Counted from the first letter of the stretch, positions 42,151-51,486 are shown. The stretch: DNA of 64,000 nucleotides from Ferdinandcohnia sp036962685 (GCF_036962685.1 NZ_JBALOP010000007.1:124001-188000), one strand, 5' to 3'. Numbers and translations are program-made. The notes: generated by a model not told the origin, from the letters alone.

Positions 42151-43473
42151 CTATTTCTCCCCCTCTTTTTGAAGTTGCTCGAGCCGGTCATATACTTTTG
42201 AAAAATATTTTTCTTGTCCATTTTGTTTCGGTTTAAAGTATTTTCTATTTTTCAGAAGGTCCGGTAAGTATTGCTGCTTCACCCAGCCATTTGGATAGTC
42301 ATGTGGGTACAGATACCCAATGCCATGTCCAAGCTCTTTCGCACCACTATAATGAGCGTCACGAAGGTGATCCGGAATTTCCCCAATATTTCCTTTTCGG
42401 ATATCCTCAATCGCCTTATCGAGCGATCTATACGCACTGTTTGTTTTTGGTGATAAACATTGTTCAATTACGACATTCGCTAATGGAATACGTGCTTCAG
42501 GCAGTCCTAGACGTTCTACCGCTTGGCAAGCTGCAACAGTATGAACGCCAACCTCAGGTGCTGCAATTGAAATATCCTCGTATGCAATTACCGTAAGTCT
42601 TCTGCAAATCGAAACTAAATCCCCGCCTTCAATAAGTCTTGCTAAATAATGCAAAGCGGCATTAACATCGCTACCACGGATACTTTTTTGAAGAGAGGAC
42701 AACAATGAATAGTGAAGATCTCCGTCTTTATCATGGGAGAACCCCTTATTTTCTACACATTCCTTAACAAGCTCAATATCTATTTCAACTATGTCACTGT
42801 CCCTTGTTTTAGAAGCTAACACGACATCTTCTAAAACATTCATCGCAGATCGTGCATCACCCTTAGTGGATGACGAAATGAGGTCTATAGCTTCCTCTGA
42901 AATCGAAATTTGCAAATGCCCAAGACCTCGTTCTGAATCTCCTAAGGCACGCTGAATTAATTCTTTTATATCCTCTTTTGTTAATGGGCGAAGCTCTTTA
43001 ATCTGTCCACATCTGCTGCGAATCGCAGGGTTTACATCATGGAATGGATTTTCCGTTGTTGCACCAATCAACGAAACGAGACCACGTTCTACATGTGGCA
43101 GCAAATAATCCTGCTGTGCTTTGTTAAAGCGATGTACTTCATCAATAAATAGGATTAATTTCCCTTCTGTTTTTGCGGTAGATACGGCATCCTCGATATC
43201 TTTTTTACCTGCAGTTGTAGCATTAATGGAGATAAAGGGCATATCAACTGTACCGGCAATTGCCGTTGCAATCGATGTTTTTCCAATTCCAGGCTCCCCA
43301 TAAAGCAATATGGAGGGAACATGTCCATTCATAATCATTTTATATAAAGCTGTTTCCTTGCCGATAATATGCTTTTGACCAAGAATTTCTTCAATATGTT
43401 TTGGCCGCATTCGATATGACAAAGGTGCTTCGATAAGTGATTCAAAAAGCAAAAGGTTCATCCCCTTATCCAA
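42151..43473 (-). CDS. rarA: Replication-associated recombination protein A (AAA+ ATPase)
   Basis: 440 aa at the longest reading (TTG 43473). Walker A GEPGIGKTS, Walker B LILFIDEVHRF, sensor GATTENPF, then the RarA-specific C-terminal domain (LLSSLQKSIRGSDVNAALHYLARLIEGGD and the YLPDLLKNRKYFKP end). RarA tetramers act at stalled replication forks. The start is unsettled: TTG 43473, ATG 43461 (directly against AAGGGG) and TTG 43452 (AAGGGG 9 nt upstream) are all possible. Family sequences usually begin close to the PLxYRMRP motif, which favours the two shorter ones. Confidence 0.93.
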   Translation of the reverse strand: MDKGMNLLLFESLIEAPLSYRMRPKHIEEILGQKHIIGKETALYKMIMNGHVPSILLYGEPGIGKTSIATAIAGTVDMPFISINATTAGKKDIEDAVSTAKTEGKLILFIDEVHRFNKAQQDYLLPHVERGLVSLIGATTENPFHDVNPAIRSRCGQIKELRPLTKEDIKELIQRALGDSERGLGHLQISISEEAIDLISSSTKGDARSAMNVLEDVVLASKTRDSDIVEIDIELVKECVENKGFSHDKDGDLHYSLLSSLQKSIRGSDVNAALHYLARLIEGGDLVSICRRLTVIAYEDISIAAPEVGVHTVAACQAVERLGLPEARIPLANVVIEQCLSPKTNSAYRSLDKAIEDIRKGNIGEIPDHLRDAHYSGAKELGHGIGYLYPHDYPNGWVKQQYLPDLLKNRKYFKPKQNGQEKYFSKVYDRLEQLQKEGEK

Positions 43474-43499
43474 CAGTTCAAAGTCGATACTCCAACTTT

Positions 43500-43528
43500 A
43501 TCATACGTTTTGCGATTGATAAATACAA
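43500..43528 (-). promoter_or_regulatory. Candidate sigma-A promoter of rarA
   Basis: On the minus strand TTGTAT (43528-43523), 17-nt spacer, TATGAT (43505-43500). Start near 43493 gives a leader of only 20-40 nt. Confidence 0.55.
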
Positions 43529-43625
43529 ATGCAACGCAATTTATGATATAATGTCGTGAATGAAATTGTATATAGAAAGAAGATATACAGACAGAGACGG
43601 GAGACACAAGAGACGGAGTGAGAGA

Positions 43626-44297
43626 ATGCAAGTACAGTTTAGCTTTAGCCACCATATGTTGAAATGGTCAACTTTTTTAATTGGCTTATTAATTTTGTCT
43701 TTGGGAGTTGTCATGATAATCAAAGCTGATCTTGGGGCATCTCCTTGGGACGTTTTGCATATCGGACTTTTTAAACAAATCGGTCTTACCATCGGTTCGT
43801 GGTCGATAATAGTCGGCTTTTTTATTTTGTTTCTTTCCTCATTATTATTGAAGCGATTGCCTCAAATCGGTGCATTTTTAAATATGATTTCGGTAGGTAT
43901 TTTTATAGATATGTTCATGATGGTTCCGTTCCTTGTTACACCAGACACCTTTATCGGAAAACTCTTCATGTTGCTCTTAGGACTTCTTATTAATGGATAT
44001 GGAATGGGAATTTATATTTCGGCTAAGGTTGGTGCAGGACCAAGGGATAGTTTGATGTTAGCACTAACTGAACTTTCTAAGTGGAAAGTGCAATATATTC
44101 GTTCAGGAATGGAAATTATTGTTTTAACGATTGGTTGGTTATTAGGAGGTCCTGTTTTCGTAGGAACCTTAGTGTATTGTGTAGGAATTGGTTATATTGC
44201 AGGATATGCATTACCACAATGTCAGAAAATGCATGACGGCTTGAAACACAAACTGGATAAAACACCAGTTATTGAAGTGAATCATTTTAGTAATTAG
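43626..44297 (+). CDS. YczE/YitT-type integral membrane protein
   Basis: 223 aa from ATG 43626 (GGAGTGAGAG just upstream; in-frame ATG at 43560 would add 22 highly charged residues). Five or six membrane helices with GVVMIIKADLGASPWDVLHIGL and the GYGMGIYISAKVGAGPRDSLMLAL repeat-like motif. This double motif is typical of the YczE/YyaS/YitT group. Function unknown. It precedes cymR by 12 nt and may be cotranscribed with it. Confidence 0.82.
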   Translation: MQVQFSFSHHMLKWSTFLIGLLILSLGVVMIIKADLGASPWDVLHIGLFKQIGLTIGSWSIIVGFFILFLSSLLLKRLPQIGAFLNMISVGIFIDMFMMVPFLVTPDTFIGKLFMLLLGLLINGYGMGIYISAKVGAGPRDSLMLALTELSKWKVQYIRSGMEIIVLTIGWLLGGPVFVGTLVYCVGIGYIAGYALPQCQKMHDGLKHKLDKTPVIEVNHFSN

Positions 44298-44309
44298 GAG
44301 TGTATTTGT

Positions 44310-44723
44310 ATGAAAATATCAACAAAAGGTAGATATGGTCTAACTATCATGATCGAACTTGCAAAGAATTATGGAAAGGGACCCATCTCATTAAAATCGA
44401 TTGCAGCGAAGCATGAGCTTTCTGAGCATTATCTTGAACAATTAATTGCACCTTTACGCAATGCAGGCTTGGTAAAAAGCATTCGCGGGGCTTATGGAGG
44501 CTATGTCCTCGGGGACGAACCTACAAAGATTACATCAGGGGACGTCATTCTTGTTCTTGAGGGACCGATTAGTCCTGTAGAGGTTTTAGAGGATGAAGAG
44601 CCTGCAAAAAGGGAATTATGGATAAGAATTAGAGATGCAGTGAAAGAAGTATTAGATAGTACAACACTAGAAGACCTCGCAAGCTATAGCGACGGTAATG
44701 ATGCATATATGTTTTATATCTGA
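44310..44723 (+). CDS. cymR: Rrf2-family regulator CymR
   Basis: 137 aa. N-terminal winged helix (MKISTKGRYGLTIMIELAKNYGKGPISLKSIAAKHELSEHYLEQLIAPLRNAGLV) and a dimerisation helix. It has no Cys triad, so it is not an iron-sulphur sensor of IscR type. In Bacillus CymR represses cysteine and sulphur uptake genes together with CysK. It stands before iscS-mnmA, the order seen in B. subtilis. Confidence 0.92.
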   Translation: MKISTKGRYGLTIMIELAKNYGKGPISLKSIAAKHELSEHYLEQLIAPLRNAGLVKSIRGAYGGYVLGDEPTKITSGDVILVLEGPISPVEVLEDEEPAKRELWIRIRDAVKEVLDSTTLEDLASYSDGNDAYMFYI

Positions 44724-44772
44724 TGAAAATATGCAATAATCTTAAAGTCAATTAAAAAAGGAGGGCGCATTG

Positions 44773-45915
44773 ATGCAACATATTTACTTAGATCATGCAG
44801 CTACATCGCCCATGCACCCTGATGTTGTGGAGAGTATGCTCCCGTACATGACAGAGGTTTTTGGCAATCCTTCAAGCATTCATTATTTTGGTCGGAAAGG
44901 TCGACACTCCGTTGATGAAGCGAGACAGTCAATTGCAGATAGCATCCATGCAAAGCCAAATGAGATTGTTTTTACAAGCGGAGGCACCGAAGCCGATAAT
45001 TTAGCAATAATGGGAACTGCCTATGCGATGCAAGGAAAAGGCAAACATATTATTACGTCCGTTATTGAACATCACGCAGTCCTTCATACGTGTGAACATC
45101 TTGAAAAACAAGGCTTTACAATTACCTATTTGCCAGTTAATGAGACTGGAATTGTTTCAGTCAAGGACGTTGAAGCAGCCCTTACTTCAGAAACGATTCT
45201 CGTAACCATTATGTTTGGAAATAATGAAGTAGGCGCTATACAACCAATTAAGGAAATTGGAGAGCTTCTTCAAGAACATCAGGCAATTTTTCATACAGAT
45301 GCTGTCCAAGCCTATGGACTAGTTGATATAGATGTGAACCAATACAAGATTGATCTTCTCTCAGTTTCAGCTCATAAAATCAATGGACCTAAAGGAACAG
45401 GATTTTTGTACATGAGAGAAGGTAAAAAGATTGCACCACTGCTATTCGGCGGCGAACAAGAAAAAAAACGCAGGGCTGGTACGGAAAATGTTGCTGGAAT
45501 TATTGGCCTCCAAGCTGCCGTACACATAGCAAAACAAACAATGAGTCAAAAGCACACACTTTATCGGGAATTTAAACATGCCTTTATCTCTATTTTAAAG
45601 GAACAGGACATTGCTTATGAGGTGAATGGCGATTTATCAAAGTCATTACCACATGTGTTAAATATTTATTTTCCTGGAACGAATGTTGAGTCGATGCTCG
45701 TTAACCTTGATTTAGCAGGAATAGCTGTTTCAAGTGGGTCTGCATGTACGGCTGGTTCGATTGAGCCATCACATGTGCTTGTGGCCATGTTCGGCAAAGA
45801 CTCCGACCGAATCACTTCTTCAATCCGTTTTAGCTTCGGTCTTGGTAACACTATGGATGACATTAAAACGGCAGCAAATGAAACAGCAAAAATTGTCAAA
45901 CGATTAACGATTTAG
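44773..45915 (+). CDS. Cysteine desulfurase (IscS/YrvO type)
   Basis: 380 aa from ATG 44773 (AGGAGGG 8 nt upstream; a TTG lies one codon earlier). PLP enzyme with MYLDHAATSPMHP-like start, the PLP lysine in SVSAHKINGPKG and the active-site Cys in SSGSACTAGSIEPSHVL. In B. subtilis YrvO delivers persulphide sulphur to MnmA, encoded 13 nt downstream, for tRNA 2-thiolation. The context suggests this dedicated role rather than general Fe-S assembly. Confidence 0.93.
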   Translation: MQHIYLDHAATSPMHPDVVESMLPYMTEVFGNPSSIHYFGRKGRHSVDEARQSIADSIHAKPNEIVFTSGGTEADNLAIMGTAYAMQGKGKHIITSVIEHHAVLHTCEHLEKQGFTITYLPVNETGIVSVKDVEAALTSETILVTIMFGNNEVGAIQPIKEIGELLQEHQAIFHTDAVQAYGLVDIDVNQYKIDLLSVSAHKINGPKGTGFLYMREGKKIAPLLFGGEQEKKRRAGTENVAGIIGLQAAVHIAKQTMSQKHTLYREFKHAFISILKEQDIAYEVNGDLSKSLPHVLNIYFPGTNVESMLVNLDLAGIAVSSGSACTAGSIEPSHVLVAMFGKDSDRITSSIRFSFGLGNTMDDIKTAANETAKIVKRLTI

Positions 45916-45928
45916 AGGAGGTGGAAAC

Positions 45929-47041
45929 ATGAAGGATCCAAAAGATACCCGTGTAGTCGTTGGGATGTCTGGTGGAGTAGACTCATCTGTTGCCGCCCTT
46001 TTATTAAAAGAGCAAGGCTATGATGTCATCGGAATTTTTATGAAAAACTGGGACGATACCGATGAGAATGGGGTTTGTACAGCAACAGAAGACTATGAGG
46101 ACGTTATTCGTGTCTGCAACCAAATTGGCATTCCATATTATGCTGTCAATTTCGAAAAGCAATATTGGGATAAAGTATTCACCTACTTTTTAGACGAGTA
46201 TAAAGCAGGTAGAACGCCAAATCCTGATGTCATGTGTAATAAAGAAATCAAATTCAAAGCCTTTTTAGAGCATGCCTTAACACTTGGGGCGGATTATTTA
46301 GCCACTGGGCATTATGCTCGTGTTGAATACAGAGACGGAGAGTATAAAATGCTCCGCGGTATCGATGAAAATAAGGATCAAACTTATTTTCTAAATCAAC
46401 TTACACAGGAACAGCTTTCAAAAGTAATGTTTCCTATCGGAAATATTGAAAAACCAAAAGTACGTGAGCTTGCAAAAGAAGCAAACCTTGCGACTGCTAC
46501 AAAAAAGGATAGTACTGGAATTTGCTTTATCGGTGAACGTAATTTTAAAGAATTCTTAGGCAATTATTTACCTGCACAACCGGGTGATATGGTTACTTTT
46601 TCAGGAGAAGTAAAAGGTAAACATGATGGTTTAATGTATTACACAATTGGCCAACGTCATGGTTTAGGCATTGGTGGAAGTGGTGAACCATGGTTTTCAA
46701 TTGGTAAAGACCTTGAGAAAAACATTTTGTATGTCGATCAAGGCTTCCACAATGAATATCTCTATTCTGATTCAATATTAGCCACAAATGTAAGCTGGGT
46801 ATCAGATTACAAACCAGAACAAGATGTAAAATGTACAGCCAAATTCCGTTATCGTCAACAGGACAATGTTGTTACCGTTCAGAAAGTTGATGATAATACA
46901 GTCAAGGTTATTTTCGATGAGCCAATTCGTGCAGTAACACCAGGGCAAGCTGTTGTATTCTATAATGGAGACGAATGCCTCGGTGGTGCGACAATTGATA
47001 AAGTCTTTAAAAATGGCGAACGTCTAACATATGTTGGATAA
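45929..47041 (+). CDS. mnmA: tRNA-specific 2-thiouridylase MnmA
   Basis: 370 aa, ATG with GAGGAGGTGG upstream. PP-loop GMSGGVDSSVAALLL, the first catalytic Cys in NPDVMCNKEIKF and the second in TGICFIGERNF, followed by the beta-barrel C-terminal domain. It forms s2U34 in tRNAs for Lys, Glu and Gln, using sulphur from the adjacent cysteine desulfurase. Confidence 0.97.
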   Translation: MKDPKDTRVVVGMSGGVDSSVAALLLKEQGYDVIGIFMKNWDDTDENGVCTATEDYEDVIRVCNQIGIPYYAVNFEKQYWDKVFTYFLDEYKAGRTPNPDVMCNKEIKFKAFLEHALTLGADYLATGHYARVEYRDGEYKMLRGIDENKDQTYFLNQLTQEQLSKVMFPIGNIEKPKVRELAKEANLATATKKDSTGICFIGERNFKEFLGNYLPAQPGDMVTFSGEVKGKHDGLMYYTIGQRHGLGIGGSGEPWFSIGKDLEKNILYVDQGFHNEYLYSDSILATNVSWVSDYKPEQDVKCTAKFRYRQQDNVVTVQKVDDNTVKVIFDEPIRAVTPGQAVVFYNGDECLGGATIDKVFKNGERLTYVG

Positions 47042-47059
47042 AGTGAAATTTCATACGGT

Positions 47060-47191
47060 GAGGGACTCTTTCCTCGCTGAATGTTAGTTGAACCAATCAG
47101 GCTATAACTGGCAGTCGCCACCATTAGGTGGCCAACTGCCAGTTAATGCGAGGAACTGAAACCTCAACTCTATCTTTAGGGTTGGGGTTTT
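47060..47191 (+). ncRNA. Structured RNA candidate downstream of mnmA
   Basis: Three nested or consecutive helices. The outer pair is TTCCTCGC (47070-47077) with GCGAGGAA (47148-47155). The inner 16-bp hairpin is AACTGGCAGT-C-GCCACC / GGTGGC-CA-ACTGCCAGTT (47106-47144) with an ATTA loop. A 13-bp stem AAACCTCAACTCT / AGGGTTGGGGTTT (47159-47190) with a short T tail can act as terminator. No ORF fits. It may be the mnmA 3' end or a separate small RNA; I do not recognise a family. Confidence 0.55.
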
Positions 47192-47195
47192 CCTG

Positions 47196-47204
47196 TGTTA
47201 TAAT
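47196..47204 (+). promoter_or_regulatory. Extended -10 promoter of the TPR gene
   Basis: TGT-TATAAT (TATAAT at 47199-47204), about 36 nt before the TTG start; no good -35 element, as usual for extended -10 promoters. Confidence 0.5.
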
Positions 47205-47239
47205 ATGAACTGCACAAAAGTTAATGGAGTTGAGTATGA

Positions 47240-47902
47240 TTGGACTTAAATAAACAAGGTATTGAATATATGCAAGAAGGGAATTACGAGGAAGCAGCTA
47301 AATGCTTTTCACAAGCCATTGAGGAAAATCCGAAAGAGCCAATTTACTATGTAAATTTCGGCAATCTCTTATCAGCAGTTGGTGACCCCGAAAGAGCGAT
47401 TGCTTTTTTCAATAAAGCACTTGAGCTTGATCCGGGAGCGGGGACCGCTTATTACGGAATCGGCAGCCTTCTTTATAACCAGGATGATTTTATCAAAGCG
47501 AAGGATATGTTTGAAAAAGCTCTAAAAGCTGGTGTCAACAATAGCGATACATACTATATGCTTGGAATGACATTGATTCAGTTAGGTCAGCCAAAGCTTG
47601 CATTGCCATATATGAAACGTGCAGTTGAGCTAAACGAGAATGATGTAGATGCTTTATTCCAATACGGACTTTGCTTAGCGGGAGAATCTGTAATTGATGA
47701 AGCAATCAAAACGTTTAATCGTGTAATCGAAATAGAACCTGAGCACTCAGATGCCTATTATAATTTAGGTGTTGCCTATGCAGGTTTTAAAAATGATCTT
47801 GAAAAAGCACTTGAAATGTTTGAAAAAGCTTTAAAAATTCAACCAGACCATATGCTGGCTGCGAATGGAAAGAAAATAGTCAGTGAAGCAATGAGCGAAT
47901 AA
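47240..47902 (+). CDS. Tetratricopeptide repeat protein (YrrB-like)
   Basis: 220 aa, TTG start with GGAG 10 nt upstream. Six consecutive TPR units of 34 residues (first: LNKQGIEYMQEGNYEEAAKCFSQAIEENPKE), almost without extra domains and without a signal peptide. The B. subtilis counterpart by position is yrrB, which has been linked to protein-protein interaction around tRNA thiolation enzymes. It precedes recD2 by 20 nt. Confidence 0.88.
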   Translation: MDLNKQGIEYMQEGNYEEAAKCFSQAIEENPKEPIYYVNFGNLLSAVGDPERAIAFFNKALELDPGAGTAYYGIGSLLYNQDDFIKAKDMFEKALKAGVNNSDTYYMLGMTLIQLGQPKLALPYMKRAVELNENDVDALFQYGLCLAGESVIDEAIKTFNRVIEIEPEHSDAYYNLGVAYAGFKNDLEKALEMFEKALKIQPDHMLAANGKKIVSEAMSE

Positions 47903-47922
47903 ATGACGAGGAGGGAATACTT

Positions 47923-50325
47923 ATGGAACAACAGGAGTCTTTAGATTTATTTAATGAACAACGTAAATTCATGAAGGGCACTCATTTAGTTACCATTTTT
48001 CATAATGAGCAAAATTTATACTCTGTTGTTCGCATCAGGCTTCAAGAAACAAACGAAGACTATAATGAAAAAGAAGCAGTTGTCACGGGGTATTTCCCTC
48101 GCATTCATGAAAATGAAACCTATATTTTTTTCGGCCGCTTAAAGGAGCATCCACGATTCGGGATCCAGTTCCACGTCGAACAATTTCAAAAAGAAATTCC
48201 CCATACAAAACAAGGAATCATCCAGTATCTTTCCAGTGACCTTTTTAAAGGGATTGGGAAAAAGACGGCTGAGAAAATAGTTGAGACACTGGGAGAAGGA
48301 GCGATTTCAAAAATTATCGCAAATCCATCTGTTTTGCAGGAGGTTGATAAGCTTTCTGCAGACAAAGCGAAGGAAATTTACGATAGCCTCCAACAGCACC
48401 AAGGACTCGAACAAATCATGATTGGCCTTAGCCAATATGGGTTTGGCCCTCAGCTTTCGATGAAAATTTATCAAATATATAAAGAGCAAACTCTTGAAAT
48501 TCTTCAACACAGTCCTTATAAATTAGTCGAAGACATAGAAGGAGTTGGATTTGGAAGAGCCGATGAATTAGGACGTCAATTAGGAATCTCCGGAAATCAT
48601 CCAGACCGAATCAAAGCTGGCTGTTTATACATACTTGAACAAGACTCATTACAAGATGGGCACGTCTATCTTACAGTCGAAGATTTAATCACTCGTGTCC
48701 AACAATTATTGGAGCAAAGTAGTCAAGAAGAAATTATTGCAACCGATATTTCGAAGGAAATGATTGGTTTAACCGAAGAAAGCAAGCTTGTCATAGAAGA
48801 GGACAAGGTTTATCTTCCGTCACTTTACTTTTCTGAAAAAGGGCTCATCAGAAATATTAAACATGTTATGGAACAGACTGAATACGAAGATATTTTTCCA
48901 GAATCAGAATTTTTACTTGCGCTAGGAGCACTTGAGGAAAGAATAAAAGTCCAATATGCCCCTTCACAAAAAGATGCAATCCAAAAAGCATTAATGTCGC
49001 CAATGCTACTTTTAACTGGAGGACCTGGCACAGGAAAAACAACCGTCATCAAAGGGATTGTTGAATTATATGGGGAATTGCATGGCTGCTCCTTAGACCC
49101 GAAGGACTATAATTCTGAAAATCCATTCCCGGTTGTTTTAGTCGCTCCAACTGGACGTGCAGCAAAGCGGATGAGTGAATCAACAGGACTACCTGCTGTC
49201 ACCATTCATAGGCTATTGGGGTGGAACGGTGTCGAAGGCTTTAGCCATGATGAGGACAACCCCATCGATGGTAAATTGTTAATTGTTGATGAAGTATCAA
49301 TGGTCGATGTTTGGTTAGCCCATCAGCTTTTTAAATCACTTCCAAAGCATATCCAAGTAGTTCTAGTAGGTGATGAAGACCAGTTGCCATCAGTCGGTCC
49401 AGGTCAGGTTTTAAAGGATTTATTGGCTTCAGACGTTTTACCAACAGTACGATTAACAGACATCTATCGTCAATCAGAAGGCTCATCAATTATCGAGCTA
49501 GCTCATGATATTAAAAAAGGCAACCTGCCACCAGATATCTCTTCGCCCAAAAAGGATCGATCCTTTTTAAAATGCTATCAAAATCAAGTACTAGAGGTTG
49601 TCAGACAGGTTTCGGATAATGCGAAAAAGAAGGGCTACTCCGTCAAGGACATTCAAGTTTTAGCACCGATGTATCGCGGACCTGCAGGAATCGACAGTTT
49701 AAATGTCATGCTACAAGAGCTTTTTAATCCGCCCGTACATGGCAAACGAGAATTAAAATATGGGGATATCATTTACCGCAGGGGCGATAAGGTACTTCAA
49801 TTAGTAAACCAGCCTGAAAATAATGTATTTAATGGCGATATCGGTGAAATCGAATCAATTTTTTATGCAAAAGAAAATACGGAAAAACAGGATATGGTCG
49901 TGATCAATTTTGAAGGCAACGAGGTCACATATACAAAACAGGATCTAAATCAAATCACTCACGCCTATTGTTGTTCGATTCATAAATCACAAGGTAGTGA
50001 ATTTCCAATCGTGATTTTACCGATCGTTAAAGGATATTATCGCATGCTACGCCGGAATTTAATCTATACCGCGATTACAAGAGCTAAAAATTTTTTAATT
50101 CTTTGTGGGGAGGAAGACGCATTAAGACAAGGTGTCCAACGAGCAAACGATACAAACCGCCAAACAACCTTGAGTGAAAAACTAAAAGCCACCTTTGGTG
50201 TCATGGAGGATGGCGTTGTAACAGTTCCTGAGGAGGCTAAGTCTTATTATGATGTACTTTTTCAAACCGACCCGAATATCGGGATGGCAGGAATTACTCC
50301 ATATGATTTTATGGAGGCTGAATAA
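47923..50325 (+). CDS. recD2: RecD2-type ATP-dependent DNA helicase
   Basis: 800 aa, ATG with AGGAGGGA upstream. An N-terminal OB/HhH region (about 10-330, with FKGIGKKTAEKIVETLGEGAI) is absent from RecD of RecBCD and diagnostic for RecD2. The SF1 helicase core has Walker A TGGPGTGKTT, Walker B LLIVDEVSMVD, motif III VGDEDQLPSVGPG and motif VI region AYCCSIHKSQGSEFP. A 5'-3' helicase acting in fork maintenance and repair independently of AddAB. Confidence 0.95.
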   Translation: MEQQESLDLFNEQRKFMKGTHLVTIFHNEQNLYSVVRIRLQETNEDYNEKEAVVTGYFPRIHENETYIFFGRLKEHPRFGIQFHVEQFQKEIPHTKQGIIQYLSSDLFKGIGKKTAEKIVETLGEGAISKIIANPSVLQEVDKLSADKAKEIYDSLQQHQGLEQIMIGLSQYGFGPQLSMKIYQIYKEQTLEILQHSPYKLVEDIEGVGFGRADELGRQLGISGNHPDRIKAGCLYILEQDSLQDGHVYLTVEDLITRVQQLLEQSSQEEIIATDISKEMIGLTEESKLVIEEDKVYLPSLYFSEKGLIRNIKHVMEQTEYEDIFPESEFLLALGALEERIKVQYAPSQKDAIQKALMSPMLLLTGGPGTGKTTVIKGIVELYGELHGCSLDPKDYNSENPFPVVLVAPTGRAAKRMSESTGLPAVTIHRLLGWNGVEGFSHDEDNPIDGKLLIVDEVSMVDVWLAHQLFKSLPKHIQVVLVGDEDQLPSVGPGQVLKDLLASDVLPTVRLTDIYRQSEGSSIIELAHDIKKGNLPPDISSPKKDRSFLKCYQNQVLEVVRQVSDNAKKKGYSVKDIQVLAPMYRGPAGIDSLNVMLQELFNPPVHGKRELKYGDIIYRRGDKVLQLVNQPENNVFNGDIGEIESIFYAKENTEKQDMVVINFEGNEVTYTKQDLNQITHAYCCSIHKSQGSEFPIVILPIVKGYYRMLRRNLIYTAITRAKNFLILCGEEDALRQGVQRANDTNRQTTLSEKLKATFGVMEDGVVTVPEEAKSYYDVLFQTDPNIGMAGITPYDFMEAE

Positions 50326-50350
50326 AAGCTGGGCGCACCAGCTTTTTTCT
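50324..50350 (+). terminator. Terminator after recD2
   Basis: Stem AAAAGCTGG / CCAGCTTTT with a 5-nt loop and T tail, overlapping the stop codon. Confidence 0.88.
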
Positions 50351-50427
50351 TTTGGTAACTCTTGTGCAGTATGACAAGATGACTGAAAGTAAATGATAAG
50401 TAATGTTCGGAAAGGTGGCGATTATCT

Positions 50428-50904
50428 TTGCGGACATTCTCATTACTCAAGGATTTACCGGTATACGATGAAAATTCTGCCAAGGTACTTGGCCGAGTTG
50501 CGGATCTTTGTATCACATCAGATGGAATGGTGAAATCCTTAATTATGAAAGGAAAAGGACTATTTGAACGAGATCGGGTAGTCCCCATCCAAAGTATTTC
50601 CTCCATTGGAGATGATGGAGTCATGGTTTCGGATGTACAAATGCTTGAGCTACTGGACAACGAGGCCGATACACCCACATATTTTTTACACACTCATCAT
50701 GGATTATTCCGAAAGCCTTTATTGTCTTCAGAAGGACAAAAATTAGGCTTACTTGAAGATGTATATTTCACCGAAGAAGTGGGCACGATTATAGGGTATG
50801 AAGTAACGGATGGCTTTTTTGCTGATATTACCGAAGGAAAAAAGGTTGTTAAAACCGAGAAGCCTCTAAAAATTGGCGAAGATGTCATCGTCGTTGATGT
50901 CTAA
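50428..50904 (+). CDS. PRC-barrel domain protein (YrrD-like)
   Basis: 158 aa, TTG start with AAGGTGG upstream. Two PRC-barrel units, about 1-75 (LLKDLPVYDENSAKVLGRVADLCI) and 85-158 (KPLLSSEGQKLGLLEDVYF). Such proteins bind RNA or other proteins; no specific role is known for YrrD. Its TAA stop is the first three bases of repeat copy H. Confidence 0.85.
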   Translation: MRTFSLLKDLPVYDENSAKVLGRVADLCITSDGMVKSLIMKGKGLFERDRVVPIQSISSIGDDGVMVSDVQMLELLDNEADTPTYFLHTHHGLFRKPLLSSEGQKLGLLEDVYFTEEVGTIIGYEVTDGFFADITEGKKVVKTEKPLKIGEDVIVVDV

Positions 50905-51070
50905 CTTTATTCCCTGAATAAAGTTAAAGCCTCCGGCGGATGCCACGATTTTTTAAAGGAAATTGAGCTTAAGATCAAAGACTAAGTGCGCCACATCCTG
51001 TGGCAACNNNNNNNNNNNNNNNNNNNNNNNNNNNNNNNNNNNNNNNNNNNNNCGCCAAGGCGCATTTGAT
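50902..51070 (+). repeat. Family-1 repeat, copy H (long form, gapped)
   Basis: Begins TAACTTTATTC with TAA serving as the stop of the PRC-barrel gene; arm GAATAAAGTTA, CCTCCGGCGGATGCCAC, then GATCAAAGACTAAG and GCCACATCCTGTGGCAAC before the gap, ending CGCCAAGGCGCATTTGAT 32 nt before the next start. A short deletion removes the TTTTCGAG segment. Confidence 0.92.
51008..51052. other. Assembly gap (45 N) inside repeat copy H
   Basis: N run replacing the second inner hairpin and the AAAAATCTGGGCGC part. Confidence 0.99.
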
Positions 51071-51101
51071 GTTAGGAATTCCATGATGTGAGGTGTACCC
51101 T

Positions 51102-51290
51102 GTGAAGTGCCCAAATTGTAAAAGTAAAGATATCGGTAAAATTGGTGTTAACCAATATTACTGCTGGGGATGTTTTATCGAGCTATCTGTAAATAAAGGA
51201 CAAATATTCACACATCAGGTAGAGGAAGATGGCACACTCAGTTCATTGGATGATCTGTTTGCTGAGGACGATAGAAGGATCAGTATGTAA
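51102..51290 (+). CDS. Small zinc-ribbon protein (YrzR-like)
   Basis: 62 aa from GTG 51102 (GAGGTG about 6 nt upstream; an in-frame GTG at 51093 lies inside that RBS). Two CxxC knuckles, CPNC at residues 3-6 and CWGC at about 21-24, form a zinc ribbon; the C-terminal half is acidic (SSLDDLFAEDD). It lies after the YrrD-like gene, where B. subtilis carries yrzR as far as I recall. Function unknown. Confidence 0.78.
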   Translation: MKCPNCKSKDIGKIGVNQYYCWGCFIELSVNKGQIFTHQVEEDGTLSSLDDLFAEDDRRISM

Positions 51291-51314
51291 TCCTAAACAA
51301 GGAGTGAAGAGGTT

Positions 51315-51446
51315 ATGAATAAAGCAATGACATCTCTAATCACGATGGGTCTAGGTGCTGCGGCATACGGAATGATGCAAAGAACAGATGTAATGTCTGC
51401 CCGCAACATGAAAAAAATGCGTAAACGTATCTCTAAAATGTTTTAA
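51315..51446 (+). CDS. DUF3918/YrzQ-type small membrane-associated protein
   Basis: 43 aa, ATG with GGAGTGAAGAGG upstream. A short hydrophobic N terminus (MTSLITMGLGAAAYGMM) is followed by a basic tail (NMKKMRKRISKMF). Composition and location fit the YrzQ/DUF3918 family. A terminator follows directly. Function unknown. Confidence 0.75.
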   Translation: MNKAMTSLITMGLGAAAYGMMQRTDVMSARNMKKMRKRISKMF

Positions 51447-51461
51447 TATGGATTGTAAGGG

Positions 51462-51486
51462 AAACCCCACAAATTGTGGGGTTTTT
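51462..51486 (+). terminator. Terminator after the DUF3918 gene
   Basis: Stem AAACCCCAC / GTGGGGTTT with a short AT-rich loop and T tail. Confidence 0.85.

Noticed and set aside
43560..43625. N-terminal extension of the YczE-type membrane protein
   Set aside because: The added 22 residues are almost all charged and the clear RBS is directly before ATG 43626.
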